Positions 16,676 through 26,398 of a stretch of 64,000 nt of DNA are shown piece by piece. The notes under the pieces are model-generated. The model had not been told where the DNA came from. It did no database searches and worked only from the letters and a program-made list of their open reading frames with translations. Source of the stretch: a virus; the IMG/VR virus record IMGVR_UViG_3300046810_000338, positions 62,001 through 126,000 of that record; one strand, given 5' to 3'. The first letter of the stretch is position 1. Every line of letters begins with the position of its first letter. The translations under genes and the position numbers were made by a program.

Positions 16676-18661
16676 ATGGCACTCACAATGAAGCCGTTAG
16701 TGCGTGGGCGAGACGCACTGCTGCACCGTCCAGAACAGATTGAAGCATGGCTGGTAGGTTTGGGCTTTGGTCGATTCGATGAGATCGACCTGGAGCTGGA
16801 TGATGGGATTCATCAATCCACTGTTCAGCGATTGGTGTATTCGACGTTCTGTTGGAACTTCCAACGGCTATACGTCAATGCCCCATTGGCCAAACGCCAT
16901 CTGCTGACTGGGCGAGTAACTTCCAACAGCCACATCCGGCTGATGGATCACAGTTACTGGGATACGTTTGACGTCTATGACTGCGAGCTGGATCTGGAGT
17001 TCTTGGATCTGGTTGCGTACAAGTCGTCGAATGCCATTTACAACTACGGCGTAACTCACCTGCAAGCGTTTGTAGAAACGCTCTCGATGGACGACTATGT
17101 TGATCTGGTAGAGTCCCCTGGGATTAAAGCAGCGTTGGCAGCGGTTGAACCTAACCGCAAATCAATCGCTGAGTGTCACCGCACGATCAGTAACCTGCTG
17201 ATGACGGCACCCGATCTGGCCAAGAACACCCTGGCCGAGTTCTGCCGTTCGAAGTTTATCTCGATGGGCCAGGTGCTTCAGTGCATTGGGCCGAAAGGCT
17301 ATCCAACCGAGATCGATTCTACGTACTACGACTTCCCAATCCTGAACTCGTTCTTGACTGGGTTGAATACGTTGCCTGAATCTGCGGCCGAGTCCCGCTC
17401 TGCTACTAAAGCGATGTACTACTCAAAGGACCACGTAGAGAAAGGCGAGTATTTCCAGCGTAAGATGCAGTTGGGTACCTTCCCTGTCGCCAGACTGTTC
17501 AAAGGCGATTGTGGCACGACCAAGCATCTGATCGTCACCATTCGTGAAGATCTGTTGTACGCGCTGGCCGGTAAGTACATGCTACAACCAGACGGCAGTT
17601 ACAAGGCTATCTGGAAGCACGACACTCACCTGATTGGACAAACGGTTCAGCTGCGTTCCTCGATGCATTGTCAGCGTTGGCACGAGCATGGCGTTTGTCA
17701 TACCTGCTTCGGTTATCTTGGCCACTCCGTAGTGGCTGGCTCCAACCTGGGTCATGTGTGCTCTTCTGAGCTGTGTAAGGATGCGAGTCAGGCTCTCCTG
17801 GCGGTTAAGCACTCTGACAGCACCAGCGAGATTGCAGACATCACCCTGGGCGACTTGGAGGCACTGTACTTGGCGCCAGCGCCGGGTACGGAGGCAGACC
17901 TGCGCTTACTCGAACTGGGTAACCTCAAGAACCTCCGTTTGGCCATCGAAGAGCGTTATGTTCGTAACATCAACGACATCAACGTAATCGACGACCTTAG
18001 CAAACTGACCATCAGCAACACCTCCTCCATTTACAGCATGCAGCTGTGGTTCGAGGATGAAGATGGTTTCGAACAGGCGGTTCGTCTGGTCGTTGCTAAC
18101 GGTTCGCGACTGGCATCGTTAACGATCCAGGCGCTGGCCTACATCCGTAAGAAAGGTTGGACCATCTCTGAGGATGGCACGTATGTGGTGAACATGGCTG
18201 ATTGGGACTACGATGATTCTATCCTGGCCCTCCCAGTGCAACACGCCAACATGCTGGAGTACATCTCCGAGGTGGAAGTCTTCATTCGCTCCAGTGGTTC
18301 GGGCGAAGGCGAAGGCTCGCGTGATCGCTTGATCAACTACGAAAACATTGCTGATGGTTTGATGCTCTTCAATGACCTGGTCTCCTCCAAGCTCGCGATG
18401 AACTTGGCGCACCAGGAAATTGTAGTAGGGTGCATGACAGCCCGTAGTGCCACAGATGCTCGTTTCCCCACCAGCCCAGCTGAAGGGGTAATCATGCCAT
18501 ACGAAGACCTTATGCGTAAGCGTAGTCTTTCGGGTGCGCTTGCTTACGAACATTTGGAACGCATCTATGGGGTACCTGACACGTATCTAAACCAACACCG
18601 GTGCTATCACCCGATGGATGCTCTGATCGCAGACATCCCTGAAGGAATGACGGTGCTGTAA
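16676..18661 (+). CDS. Non-virion RNA polymerase beta' C-terminal subunit (phiKZ gp74-like)
   Basis: 661 residues. C332, C341 and C344 (CQRWHEHGVCHTC, then FGYLGHSVVAGSNLGHVCS) match the second zinc site of beta', which precedes the GxxVGIIAAQSIGEP block in bacteria; here that block is diverged. Upstream, FKGDCGTTKHL matches the beta' segment containing D-C-G-T that follows the trigger loop region. Together with the N-terminal gene at 1597 it rebuilds beta'. Start ATG 16676 behind AAGGACTGG. Confidence 0.92.
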   Translation: MALTMKPLVRGRDALLHRPEQIEAWLVGLGFGRFDEIDLELDDGIHQSTVQRLVYSTFCWNFQRLYVNAPLAKRHLLTGRVTSNSHIRLMDHSYWDTFDVYDCELDLEFLDLVAYKSSNAIYNYGVTHLQAFVETLSMDDYVDLVESPGIKAALAAVEPNRKSIAECHRTISNLLMTAPDLAKNTLAEFCRSKFISMGQVLQCIGPKGYPTEIDSTYYDFPILNSFLTGLNTLPESAAESRSATKAMYYSKDHVEKGEYFQRKMQLGTFPVARLFKGDCGTTKHLIVTIREDLLYALAGKYMLQPDGSYKAIWKHDTHLIGQTVQLRSSMHCQRWHEHGVCHTCFGYLGHSVVAGSNLGHVCSSELCKDASQALLAVKHSDSTSEIADITLGDLEALYLAPAPGTEADLRLLELGNLKNLRLAIEERYVRNINDINVIDDLSKLTISNTSSIYSMQLWFEDEDGFEQAVRLVVANGSRLASLTIQALAYIRKKGWTISEDGTYVVNMADWDYDDSILALPVQHANMLEYISEVEVFIRSSGSGEGEGSRDRLINYENIADGLMLFNDLVSSKLAMNLAHQEIVVGCMTARSATDARFPTSPAEGVIMPYEDLMRKRSLSGALAYEHLERIYGVPDTYLNQHRCYHPMDALIADIPEGMTVL

Positions 18662-18719
18662 CAGGTGAGGTGCCTCCTGGCGGGGGCACGCTCCCTGGAT
18701 CTTCGTAGGGGGAGAGCGA

Positions 18720-20264
18720 ATGCTCATTGACGTTTACTCTCATGGTTTCACCGTAAGTCGTCTGACGAATAACTCTCGGATAGCCTGCGGTAAGCTGTGT
18801 CGCTTTCTCGGCCACTTTGAGCTGCAACCGAATGAGGCTGGTAGATACGAGCAGAAGATGACTGCCGTGTATGCTGGTGCTTTCGGTAACAGGGAGCAGT
18901 TTGTCTTTCACCGGTCTGTCCTGGATAAATTCCTGTCAATTGTCAGGGACACTTGTCCAGGATTAGCTCCCGAGGTTAGACATCACGCCCTCTATGAGCC
19001 GGCAGCCATTGACATTGAGATGCGAGATCTCAGGGCTCCTCGTTGGGCTCAACCCGACGCCATCGCTTATGCGGTGGCAGACGGCGTAACCAAGATGATC
19101 AATCTTGGGCCTGGCCGTGGCAAGACGTTTGTGTTTAACTCTGTTGCTTTCAAGATCCAGCGACGCGTTGCTATGATCCTGCGAGCGCAGTATGTAAAGA
19201 AATGGATTGCTGATATCAAGTCTGCGCACATGGCCACTGACGAGGACATGTTTGTTGTGGCGGGTAATAAGGATGACAAAGAAGGGGCTATGGAGAAGTT
19301 GTCAAGGCTCATGAAAGAGGCGAAAGACGGTACGTTAACCGCCAAGTACATCCTGATCAGCAATGCAACCTATCGGAACTACCTCAAGTTGTACGAGGAT
19401 TCCAATGGGAGCATAAAGAACAGTGGATTCCCCTACAGTCCCCATGAGTTAATGGAGGCGTTAGGGGTGGGATTGCTGGGCATCGATGAGGTGCATCAGG
19501 ACTTCCACTTTAACCACCGTGCAATCATCTACAACCACGTTCCGAAGCTTGTCTGTCTGTCTGGTACGCTAGACCCGGATAACGTCTTCAAAGACGAGGT
19601 GGTTCGTTTGACGTTCCCTGTCAGGGAGCGCTTCACTGAACCTACTCCTGAACCTTACTTGCGTGTAAAGGCGTTGCAGTATTCATTTGCAAACCCGCAC
19701 ATGATCAAGTTCAAGAACAGGGGGCGTCCAGAATACTCACAGACGGCACTCGAAAAGAGCATCCTGTCTGTTGCGAGTATAAGTAAAAACTACATTGCCA
19801 TGCTGGTGGACATTGTAGGCATAAGCTTCATCCCCATTTATAAGCCAGGACGCAAGTGTCTGGTGTTCTGTGCAACCAAGCTGATGTGTACCGCCGTCGC
19901 GAAAGAGATGGCGAGGGCTTACCCTCATATCACGGTTAGGCGCTACATTGGGGAAGACCCAATGGAGCACATTGCTGAAGGAGAGATTCTCGTCAGCACT
20001 ACCAAATCGTGCGGGACTGCCATTGATATCCCAGGTCTGGCCATCAGTGTTATGGCCGAGGCTATCAACGACACGCAGACTAACCAGCAGAACATCAAAC
20101 GGCTTCGTGATCCTGAGCCTGGTCCAGATTACTTTACGCCGGAGTTCTTATACACGCTGTGTGTGCAAATCTCACAGCACATGAACTACCACAAGCGTCG
20201 GGTCGAAATCTTCAAGTTGATGGTGAAGTCGCATGAACTGCTCATCACCGATTATCGATTGTAG
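18720..20264 (+). CDS. SF2 DNA helicase, UvsW-like
   Basis: 514 residues. Helicase motifs in order: Walker A GPGRGKT (130-136), DEVH (256-259), LSGTL motif III (about 284), CATKLMC motif IV, VSTTKSCGTAIDIPG motif V and QNIKRLR motif VI. An N-terminal domain of about 100 residues precedes the ATPase, as in T4 UvsW, which unwinds recombination and replication intermediates. Start ATG 18720 lies behind GGGGGAGAG, 58 bases after the nvRNAP gene, so it is probably on the same mRNA. Confidence 0.88.
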   Translation: MLIDVYSHGFTVSRLTNNSRIACGKLCRFLGHFELQPNEAGRYEQKMTAVYAGAFGNREQFVFHRSVLDKFLSIVRDTCPGLAPEVRHHALYEPAAIDIEMRDLRAPRWAQPDAIAYAVADGVTKMINLGPGRGKTFVFNSVAFKIQRRVAMILRAQYVKKWIADIKSAHMATDEDMFVVAGNKDDKEGAMEKLSRLMKEAKDGTLTAKYILISNATYRNYLKLYEDSNGSIKNSGFPYSPHELMEALGVGLLGIDEVHQDFHFNHRAIIYNHVPKLVCLSGTLDPDNVFKDEVVRLTFPVRERFTEPTPEPYLRVKALQYSFANPHMIKFKNRGRPEYSQTALEKSILSVASISKNYIAMLVDIVGISFIPIYKPGRKCLVFCATKLMCTAVAKEMARAYPHITVRRYIGEDPMEHIAEGEILVSTTKSCGTAIDIPGLAISVMAEAINDTQTNQQNIKRLRDPEPGPDYFTPEFLYTLCVQISQHMNYHKRRVEIFKLMVKSHELLITDYRL

Positions 20265-20275
20265 GGAGTTTCACA

Positions 20276-20524
20276 ATGCCACGAGTTGACTTCAAGACCG
20301 TCGGTTGTAAGGCCGTCGATCTGATGAAACTGCTTCCCCTCACGCAATACGATCCGTCTGCCCATATCAACCACGTTAGCGTGTTGACAATGGGTGTTGA
20401 AGATGGGTCGGTGAGCTACACCATCGACAAACAAAAATGTACTGTCGAGATCGTGCCTGACAGCAAGTATCTCGATAAAGAACTCAGCCACACGGCGACG
20501 TTCAGCATTCGTAACAACAACTAA
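20276..20524 (+). CDS. Small hypothetical protein
   Basis: 82 residues, start ATG 20276 behind GGGAGTTT, 11 bases after the helicase gene and 11 before the next. Beta-strand-rich in its second half, no Cys pairs or membrane segment. Probably co-transcribed with the helicase. Function unknown. Confidence 0.72.
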   Translation: MPRVDFKTVGCKAVDLMKLLPLTQYDPSAHINHVSVLTMGVEDGSVSYTIDKQKCTVEIVPDSKYLDKELSHTATFSIRNNN

Positions 20525-20535
20525 GGAACTGGCTC

Positions 20536-21324
20536 GTGAATAAGCCCTATCAATCTGCACCCCTCAGCGACTGGCACATGAAGGTTGGCCTGTTGGTATC
20601 GTTTACCAATGCGGTCAACGATGGCCTGGCCAAGAAAGCCCATAACCCAATGGGCAGTCTGTATGTGTTCGATGCACATACCGAGATCATTGCGCCAGGC
20701 GATTGTCCACCCAACTGGCCGTCGGGTTTGATCCGCATCTATCGTAACGAGCGTCGTGCTGGTTCCGATCCTGAATTCACCCTGCATCACTTTGACCCTG
20801 CGGTAAACGCTGCCGGTTGGGATGATCGTTGGCATGGTTCGATGGATCAGACGGGTCTGCGTCGTGCACAGGCTGAAGGCTATTACCAGCTGGAAGCGCA
20901 CTACCTGGTCGTGTCCGAGTTCGGTCAGCTGTCCTTCATCCCGCTGCAAGGCGATCACAAGGATGACCCTGCCGAACTGTTGGCCGCTGTCAAGAACCTG
21001 ACAGCTTACGACAAGAAAGAAATCCTGCGAGTCTTCGATGAGGCCAAGGTCAAACAACCTTACAACGAAGATGACCTGGAATCCACCAAAGGCGTGCCTC
21101 ACACCTACGCCAACTGGTTGCTGCTCAATGCCCTGCTGGCGGCTCGTCTGGTAGCACTGCGTCAAGTGGCTCTGTCTGAACTGGGTGACCAGGTTCTGTC
21201 TGACCAACTGGCGCGGGACAGCAAGACACAGGAAGTTCTGGCCATCGACGTCGGTGAAGACGAAGAGCCTGATCCAGAACAGGTAGCTGAAATGGAACGT
21301 CTGAACCGCGATCTGAACAGCTAA
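20536..21324 (+). CDS. Hypothetical protein, helicase operon end
   Basis: 262 residues, GTG start 20536 behind TAAGGAACTGG. A mixed N-terminal domain is followed by a helical, acidic C-terminus (VGEDEEPDPEQVAEMERL). Codon bias suggests high expression. It ends the unit before a 12-bp terminator stem. No family recognised. Confidence 0.8.
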   Translation: MNKPYQSAPLSDWHMKVGLLVSFTNAVNDGLAKKAHNPMGSLYVFDAHTEIIAPGDCPPNWPSGLIRIYRNERRAGSDPEFTLHHFDPAVNAAGWDDRWHGSMDQTGLRRAQAEGYYQLEAHYLVVSEFGQLSFIPLQGDHKDDPAELLAAVKNLTAYDKKEILRVFDEAKVKQPYNEDDLESTKGVPHTYANWLLLNALLAARLVALRQVALSELGDQVLSDQLARDSKTQEVLAIDVGEDEEPDPEQVAEMERLNRDLNS

Positions 21325-21330
21325 TGCATA

Positions 21331-21360
21331 CAGCCTCCCTCGCCTAAGCGAGGGAGGCTG
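21331..21360. terminator. Bidirectional terminator with 12-bp perfect stem
   Basis: CAGCCTCCCTCG pairs with CGAGGGAGGCTG around CCTAAG. The right flank is GGCTTATG (TTATG 21364-21368); the left flank is CATA at 21327-21330. It lies between convergent genes. Confidence 0.85.
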
Positions 21361-21390
21361 GGCTTATGCCGAGTGTTTCTTTTTTTTTGT

Positions 21391-21933
21391 TTAACTGTGC
21401 AGGTAGAAGCCTTCGATCTTGGAAGCCACGTCGTCCTGCTCGTACAGCTTGTGGATACGGCCGTAGTCGTAGCGAGTCAGGAACAGAACGCGTGCCGCTG
21501 GATCGGCAGTGGAGCACAGCAGGTGCAGCAGGGCATTGAAGCGCTTGCGGTCGCTGGAAGGCATGCGGGTAGCCAGGTCCATTTTACGACCACGATAGCG
21601 AACGCCCATGATGTCGCCCAGGTGACTCTTGACCCAGGTCAGCAGCAGTTGCCAGCCAGTGTTGAAGTCCTCACCTTCCAGACGCAGTACCATCTTGATA
21701 GCGCGCATCAATGCCATCTGTTGGGTAACGCCGGTCTCGTCGGTCAGTTCCTTGTTGACAGCCATCTCGGTCTCGTAGGTGGTCAACAGACCGCGTACGG
21801 TTTCCAGGGTGACTTCGATCTTGGTAGGAGCAGTGCTGCGCATGGGCACAGCACCAGAAGCTTCCTTGGCCAGACGAGTAGCGTCGGTGACAGTAACGGT
21901 AGTAGCAGTGGTATCAGCGGGGGTGGCAGTCAT
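21391..21933 (-). CDS. Hypothetical protein in the virion RNAP beta' unit
   Basis: 180 residues, ATG with TAAGGAGTCATC upstream. The first 40 residues are Thr/Ala-rich and probably disordered; the rest is helical and basic, with an Arg/Lys cluster (VRYRGRKMDL). Codon bias is stronger than in the upstream RNAP gene, suggesting high expression. It is the last gene of a three-gene minus-strand unit. Function unknown. Confidence 0.8.
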   Translation of the reverse strand: MTATPADTTATTVTVTDATRLAKEASGAVPMRSTAPTKIEVTLETVRGLLTTYETEMAVNKELTDETGVTQQMALMRAIKMVLRLEGEDFNTGWQLLLTWVKSHLGDIMGVRYRGRKMDLATRMPSSDRKRFNALLHLLCSTADPAARVLFLTRYDYGRIHKLYEQDDVASKIEGFYLHS

Positions 21934-21942
21934 GATGACTCC

Positions 21943-23244
21943 TTAGGTAAGGTCAGAGAATGGATCAAAACGAGTCGTGCGCAAAGCAGTGCCATGTGCC
22001 TTACCCATGAAGATCAGTAGCAAGGTGGAGCCTACATCGGATGCCTGAGTGCCCAGAGAGGTTGGGTGCTTGGCATTGACATCCCCCATGCAGCGCTCAC
22101 AGTAGCCAGCGCCTGGGGTATGACAGAACTGAGGACTGCGGATAACGACTTGCTTACCCGCATACTTGGAGATGTTGTCTGGCTGCAAATGAATCGGTCT
22201 GCCCCCATCAAAGATGTGGTAACCGATAAACTTGGATGCCATGTCCACAGGAATGGTGCGAACCAGTCCAAGGATAGAGCCACAGTCAGGTTCAACGATG
22301 GCGTGGTTCTGAAACACGCGAATCAGATACTGAACCGCTTCACCACCGAGTGCTGTTTGTGCGCCCCGGTTAAAGGAGCCTTCACGCAGCGAGTTGACGT
22401 AGTCTTCCAGGTGATTTAGGTCCAGCCCTTCATCCAGAGAAGTTGGAATCAGCGTGACGTTAGTACCGTCGCCGAATGCAGCTTCCTCACCGTGCATACA
22501 GAGCGTCTTCATCCGAACGATGGAGAAGTTCTTCTTGCCGATCAGGTAGTCTTCTGCATCATCGCCTTTGACCCATTCTCGGTCAATGGCTTCCAACTTA
22601 CTCTTCATCATAGAAATTGTAGCAGGGTCGTGCAGACGATCCTTGTTATCTTTGAGCAGTTGTTCCCGTGTGGTTCTGACTTTAGGGTCCGTTACCAGAG
22701 AGCGACGGGTAGTGCCTGGCGTGAACACCTGAGTAAGGCCGCTGAGAATGCCCCCAACGGCCTCTGTGTAACGCAAATACTCCCAGACGTAGATCTTGCT
22801 AGGATCGTTAACAGAACGGTCTGGCGGGTTTGAGGTGAGCCGCTCGGCGATGATGTTCTCAACGTCTACAATGCGAGTGCGGTCTGGTTTGAAAGCAATC
22901 TTGTTGCCCATCCCATACACAATCACAATGTGGTGCCAGAGCACCCAAGCATACGGTGCATCGCAGTCGGCTTCACAGCCAATGAAGTCGCCTTTCTTGA
23001 AGTCGGCTACTTCACGCTTGGCAAACACTGGCTTGGTGGGTTCGGTGCCAGAGATAGCCAGAATGGCGTCTTCTTCATCCCCAGGCTTTACCCGAACCAC
23101 CCATTGGTTATCCAACAGGTAAGGTTCAAACAACCCGCCTTCACCGCGTGTAATGGTAAAGGCCCGTAGGCACCACGCCATGCGTTTGTATAACCCATCT
23201 TTGAGACAGGTCAGGAAGAACTCACGTTTATCGATAGCGTTCAT
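21943..23244 (-). CDS. RNA polymerase beta' C-terminal subunit, probably virion RNAP (phiKZ gp80-like)
   Basis: 433 residues. A second, distinct beta' C-terminal region: SLREGSFNRGAQTALGG followed by EPDCGS matches the bridge-helix/trigger-loop segment and the D-C-G-T motif, and C374, C382 and C385 (FCHTPGAGYCERCMG) match the C-terminal zinc site. Because the non-virion set is already complete in this window, this copy best fits the virion RNAP that is injected and reads early genes; its partners (phiKZ 149, 178, 180 equivalents) would be outside the window. The start overlaps the upstream stop as ATGA. Confidence 0.85.
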   Translation of the reverse strand: MNAIDKREFFLTCLKDGLYKRMAWCLRAFTITRGEGGLFEPYLLDNQWVVRVKPGDEEDAILAISGTEPTKPVFAKREVADFKKGDFIGCEADCDAPYAWVLWHHIVIVYGMGNKIAFKPDRTRIVDVENIIAERLTSNPPDRSVNDPSKIYVWEYLRYTEAVGGILSGLTQVFTPGTTRRSLVTDPKVRTTREQLLKDNKDRLHDPATISMMKSKLEAIDREWVKGDDAEDYLIGKKNFSIVRMKTLCMHGEEAAFGDGTNVTLIPTSLDEGLDLNHLEDYVNSLREGSFNRGAQTALGGEAVQYLIRVFQNHAIVEPDCGSILGLVRTIPVDMASKFIGYHIFDGGRPIHLQPDNISKYAGKQVVIRSPQFCHTPGAGYCERCMGDVNAKHPTSLGTQASDVGSTLLLIFMGKAHGTALRTTRFDPFSDLT

Positions 23245-24071
23245 TTGCCAAGAACCTTCTCAAAAACGGTGGTGACTTCACGGATCACATTCTGACCCGC
23301 CAAGGTCGAGCCGATAACCGGTTCGATCATGGCTAGCATGGAAGCCTTGAGATTCTCACGAGGAAGATCAGACATCAGGGCGAGTCCAACCAATTCGATA
23401 GCAGTGGTTTTGTAGTTGCCGACCTGGAACCAATCATCGTTGGCCAGTAGAAGGGTGTTAAGGGAGAGTCCGATCGCACCGCCGCCCTTGATATACTCGA
23501 CTGCACGAGAGTCAGGGAAGTGGACAGCGAATAGACGAAAATCATTAAGAGAAGAAACAGCAATACACGACGGTTCATCAGACAGCACCGGTTTGGCTTT
23601 GAAGCTCTCGTCCAAGCGATTAATGAGGCTAGGACTTACGGTGACGATCCAATCGATCAGGCGATCGCCGTGGTTGTTACCGCTGCGTTCAAACAGCTCA
23701 ATGAGGATGTCCTCATTGCTATCGGACAGTTCACGGATATTTTCAAGCTCCCCGAAGGATGCAGGAGAGCTGCCGTCACTGGTGTCCCAGAAGGCTAGAA
23801 ACTGAAGCATGTCAGTAATGACAGCAATCTCGCCAGGGTCGTAATTGATAGTAACCCCATACTGAGTGAGGCCAGCCAACAACCCATCCACCATTGAGGC
23901 TTCGATATTGCCCGCCATGACTTCAGGCTCAGTACCTGTTTCGGCCAGCATGATCTCTTCAATCTTGTCCACGTAGCTTGTCAAGCCAATGCGGTACAAG
24001 AGCTGAATTGTGTTCATCAATTCGACCACTCGGTTAGGGTGGTAGACGTGACTTAAAAATTGCTCAAGCAT
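23241..24071 (-). CDS. Hypothetical protein coupled to the virion RNAP beta' gene
   Basis: 276 residues, ATG with GGGTGAGCT upstream; its stop overlaps the RNAP start (ATGA). Mostly helical, no Cys sites or catalytic motif. The coupling suggests it could be a further piece or partner of the virion RNAP, but it shows no beta' motif of its own. Confidence 0.75.
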   Translation of the reverse strand: MLEQFLSHVYHPNRVVELMNTIQLLYRIGLTSYVDKIEEIMLAETGTEPEVMAGNIEASMVDGLLAGLTQYGVTINYDPGEIAVITDMLQFLAFWDTSDGSSPASFGELENIRELSDSNEDILIELFERSGNNHGDRLIDWIVTVSPSLINRLDESFKAKPVLSDEPSCIAVSSLNDFRLFAVHFPDSRAVEYIKGGGAIGLSLNTLLLANDDWFQVGNYKTTAIELVGLALMSDLPRENLKASMLAMIEPVIGSTLAGQNVIREVTTVFEKVLGK

Positions 24072-24118
24072 AGCTCACCCACGAGAAGTGCGTTATATAG
24101 AAAGAGAGTTCAATAGCA

Positions 24119-24132
24119 TATAGCGGGCTATA
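24119..24132. promoter_or_regulatory. Inverted repeat in a divergent intergenic region
   Basis: TATAGC and GCTATA flank GG, in the 125-base AT-rich gap between divergent genes starting at 24071 (-) and 24197 (+). It could be an operator or part of a promoter. No copy of the 19-bp promoter motif is present here. Confidence 0.35.
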
Positions 24133-24196
24133 GACTTAAAAACCACGCCCCAGCGGCCTCCAAGCTAGCCACAATTTTTTGATAAGGAATTAGGAA

Positions 24197-24778
24197 ATGA
24201 GTAAACATAATGCAGGTGCGTTTGGTAGCCGCAAGCGTGCTCCAGCTTCCACAGTAGCCGTTCAAGGTAACACCCTGACGTTCGACCCAGATCCACGTCC
24301 GTACTTCGCCGACTACGCTTCCATGGCGTTGGACTGCGAGGCACTGATCACCAGCGCTGGCATGGTACTGCCGTTCGTGCAATCGGAACTCGTCGGCCAG
24401 GTTAACGCCGGTGCGTTGAACCAGGACATCCTGATCCTGAATACCCACACTGCTGCGTTCAAGGGTCGTTTGGCGATCCTGCGTGCTGATACCGAAGAAC
24501 TGCGTGCCCGCATCACCTACGCCGGGCAAGACCAGGTGTTGGAGCTGATGAACCACGCTGAGTTGTTCGAGATCTTCATGAACGACTACACCCGCGTGGC
24601 GATGTTGTCCATCGACAACGTGCTCGAACACTTCCGTAAACTGGGTCAGGACATTCCGTATGTCTGCCCATTCAGCCCAGGCTTCCGTCAGGCAGTCGGC
24701 AAGTTCCAAATGAGTTCCGAGCAGTTCGCCAAGGCGACTGCTCCGATCACCCTCGGCGAAGTTCTTCAAGGCGAGTAA
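24197..24778 (+). CDS. Hypothetical virion or assembly protein
   Basis: 193 residues, ATG behind AAGGAATTAGG. Strong codon bias indicates high expression. Basic N-terminus, then a helical body with no motif. It is 3 bases before the frameshift gene, so the two are co-transcribed; this pairing recalls tail-assembly chaperone cassettes but no direct homology is visible. Confidence 0.8.
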   Translation: MSKHNAGAFGSRKRAPASTVAVQGNTLTFDPDPRPYFADYASMALDCEALITSAGMVLPFVQSELVGQVNAGALNQDILILNTHTAAFKGRLAILRADTEELRARITYAGQDQVLELMNHAELFEIFMNDYTRVAMLSIDNVLEHFRKLGQDIPYVCPFSPGFRQAVGKFQMSSEQFAKATAPITLGEVLQGE

Positions 24779-24781
24779 GAC

Positions 24782-26398
24782 ATGAACGAAGAAAATGAAA
24801 TCTCTGGCAGCCCTTTGCCAGAGAGCGATTTGGATGTCGAGACCCCGGTACCCCAAGAGGTACTGGCAGCCGACGCTGCGGTAGCCCCAATTCCTACCCC
24901 TGTCGATCCATCGTTTGATAACGACTCGGACTTCGATCAGGAACCGGTCTCGGCTAATCCAGGCTCCAGCAGTGTCTTCTCTGACGATCACTGGACCCAG
25001 GACAACGTGCAGGGTAAAGACCCTATCACCAAGCCTCTGGCACCGGGTGTGGTTCCTCCAGCGGTGATTCGCATGCCGTCGATGTCGATGGCCGATACCC
25101 AACTGGTTATCACTGCGCTGGAACCTGTGGCTGCTCAGTTGTCGCCAGCCGGTCGTGAATGGGCACAGGTTGTTCAGGACTCCATCTCTTTCCTGCATGA
25201 AGACGGCCAGTTCTCCGACAGCTTGAAACGTGAAGGTTCTAAGTGGACCCAGGTCATCGAGCACGAAGGCGTGAAGATGACGGCATCCGTGCCGGTATCT
25301 GATAAGCCTGCTCCTGGCACCAAGCTGGTTGGTACCGACGCAGACATTCAGCTGTCTCGCGTGCTCGGCACTTATGCCCGCATGATGTTCCCGCTGTGGC
25401 ACAGTGGTCTGTGGTTGAACGTAGCCGTGCCGTCGGGTAACGAGCTGCACGATCTGGAAACTCAGATGGCCACAGCCAAGTACGACCTCGGCTGGATCTC
25501 CAAGGGCCTGGCGTATTCCAACACCATGGTCTTGCAGAACATCACGTTCCTGAACTTCATTCTGGACCGTGTCGTGGGCACCAACGTCGATGATTCGACG
25601 GTGGCAGGGCTCAAGCGATATATGCGCATCACTGACCTCAACCCACTGGCTGGTTGGATGTCGGCATCGGTCTACCCGTCTGGCTTCCCGCTGGAACGTC
25701 CTTGCTCGGCCAACCCGCTCAAGTGCCACGAAGTCACTCGCGATACCCTGCGCTTGACCAAGATCGTCTGGAACGACTCGGCGTCACTCTCGCCTGAACA
25801 ACTCAAACATATGCAGCCTCGCCTGGCCGGTCGTAAGAAAACCGCCGACGATATGCAGAAGTATCAAGACGGGTTCTCCCGCATTGGTGCACGGGTTGTG
25901 GAACTCAAGCCTGGCCTGAGCGTTCGTTTCCTGCCTCCGACCATCGAGCAGTATGAACAGTCTGGTTTCTCCTGGATCGATCAGATCGAGAAGAACGCCA
26001 ACTCCATGCTGGCGACTATGTCGGAAGCTGAGCTGAACAAGTACATGACCGACCAGTATCAGCTGACGGCTATGCGCCAATACGCTCACTGGGTTGAAGC
26101 CATTGTCTACCCAGACGACGTCGAAGTCGTTGACCGTGAATCCATCAACAACTCGCTCAAGTCGCTGTCTACCGAAGACGCGGTCGTCGAAGTGTTTATG
26201 GCGGCGGTACGTAAGTACATCGACGACTGCACCATCACTGTCGTTGCCATCAACAACTACACCTGTCCCAAGTGCAACAAGTCCCAAGCGGTGGAGAAGA
26301 AGAACCCTCGGCTTATTCCGATCGATGCGGTCCACACTTTTTTCACCCTCAGCGGCCTGAAGACACAAATTACTCTATCGAGAAATATGGCGTTCTAG
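24782..26398 (+). CDS. Large acidic-tailed protein, zero-frame product of a frameshift gene
   Basis: 538 residues in the zero frame. The first 110 residues are acidic, Pro/Ser-rich and probably disordered; the rest is folded. A CPKC knuckle (YTCPKCNKSQ) lies near residue 499, suggesting a zinc site of which only one pair is visible. At codons 519-521 (ACT TTT TTC) the sequence contains a T TTT TTC heptamer; zero-frame translation then adds only 17 more residues before TAG. A -1 shift would fuse 179 further residues for a 700-residue product. The function is not recognised. A missing T in the assembly would give the same picture. Confidence 0.85.
   Translation: MNEENEISGSPLPESDLDVETPVPQEVLAADAAVAPIPTPVDPSFDNDSDFDQEPVSANPGSSSVFSDDHWTQDNVQGKDPITKPLAPGVVPPAVIRMPSMSMADTQLVITALEPVAAQLSPAGREWAQVVQDSISFLHEDGQFSDSLKREGSKWTQVIEHEGVKMTASVPVSDKPAPGTKLVGTDADIQLSRVLGTYARMMFPLWHSGLWLNVAVPSGNELHDLETQMATAKYDLGWISKGLAYSNTMVLQNITFLNFILDRVVGTNVDDSTVAGLKRYMRITDLNPLAGWMSASVYPSGFPLERPCSANPLKCHEVTRDTLRLTKIVWNDSASLSPEQLKHMQPRLAGRKKTADDMQKYQDGFSRIGARVVELKPGLSVRFLPPTIEQYEQSGFSWIDQIEKNANSMLATMSEAELNKYMTDQYQLTAMRQYAHWVEAIVYPDDVEVVDRESINNSLKSLSTEDAVVEVFMAAVRKYIDDCTITVVAINNYTCPKCNKSQAVEKKNPRLIPIDAVHTFFTLSGLKTQITLSRNMAF
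26338..26344 (+). promoter_or_regulatory. Slippery heptamer for -1 ribosomal frameshifting
   Basis: T TTT TTC is in the correct phase for tandem P- and A-site slippage (codons Phe520 and Phe521). A small TCAG/CTGA stem lies at about 26352-26363, 7 bases downstream; it is weak, and any stronger stimulator was not identified by eye. Confidence 0.65.

Noticed and set aside
22796-23169. Plus-strand ORFs opposite the virion RNAP beta' gene
   Set aside because: Short antisense shadows with no ribosome sites.
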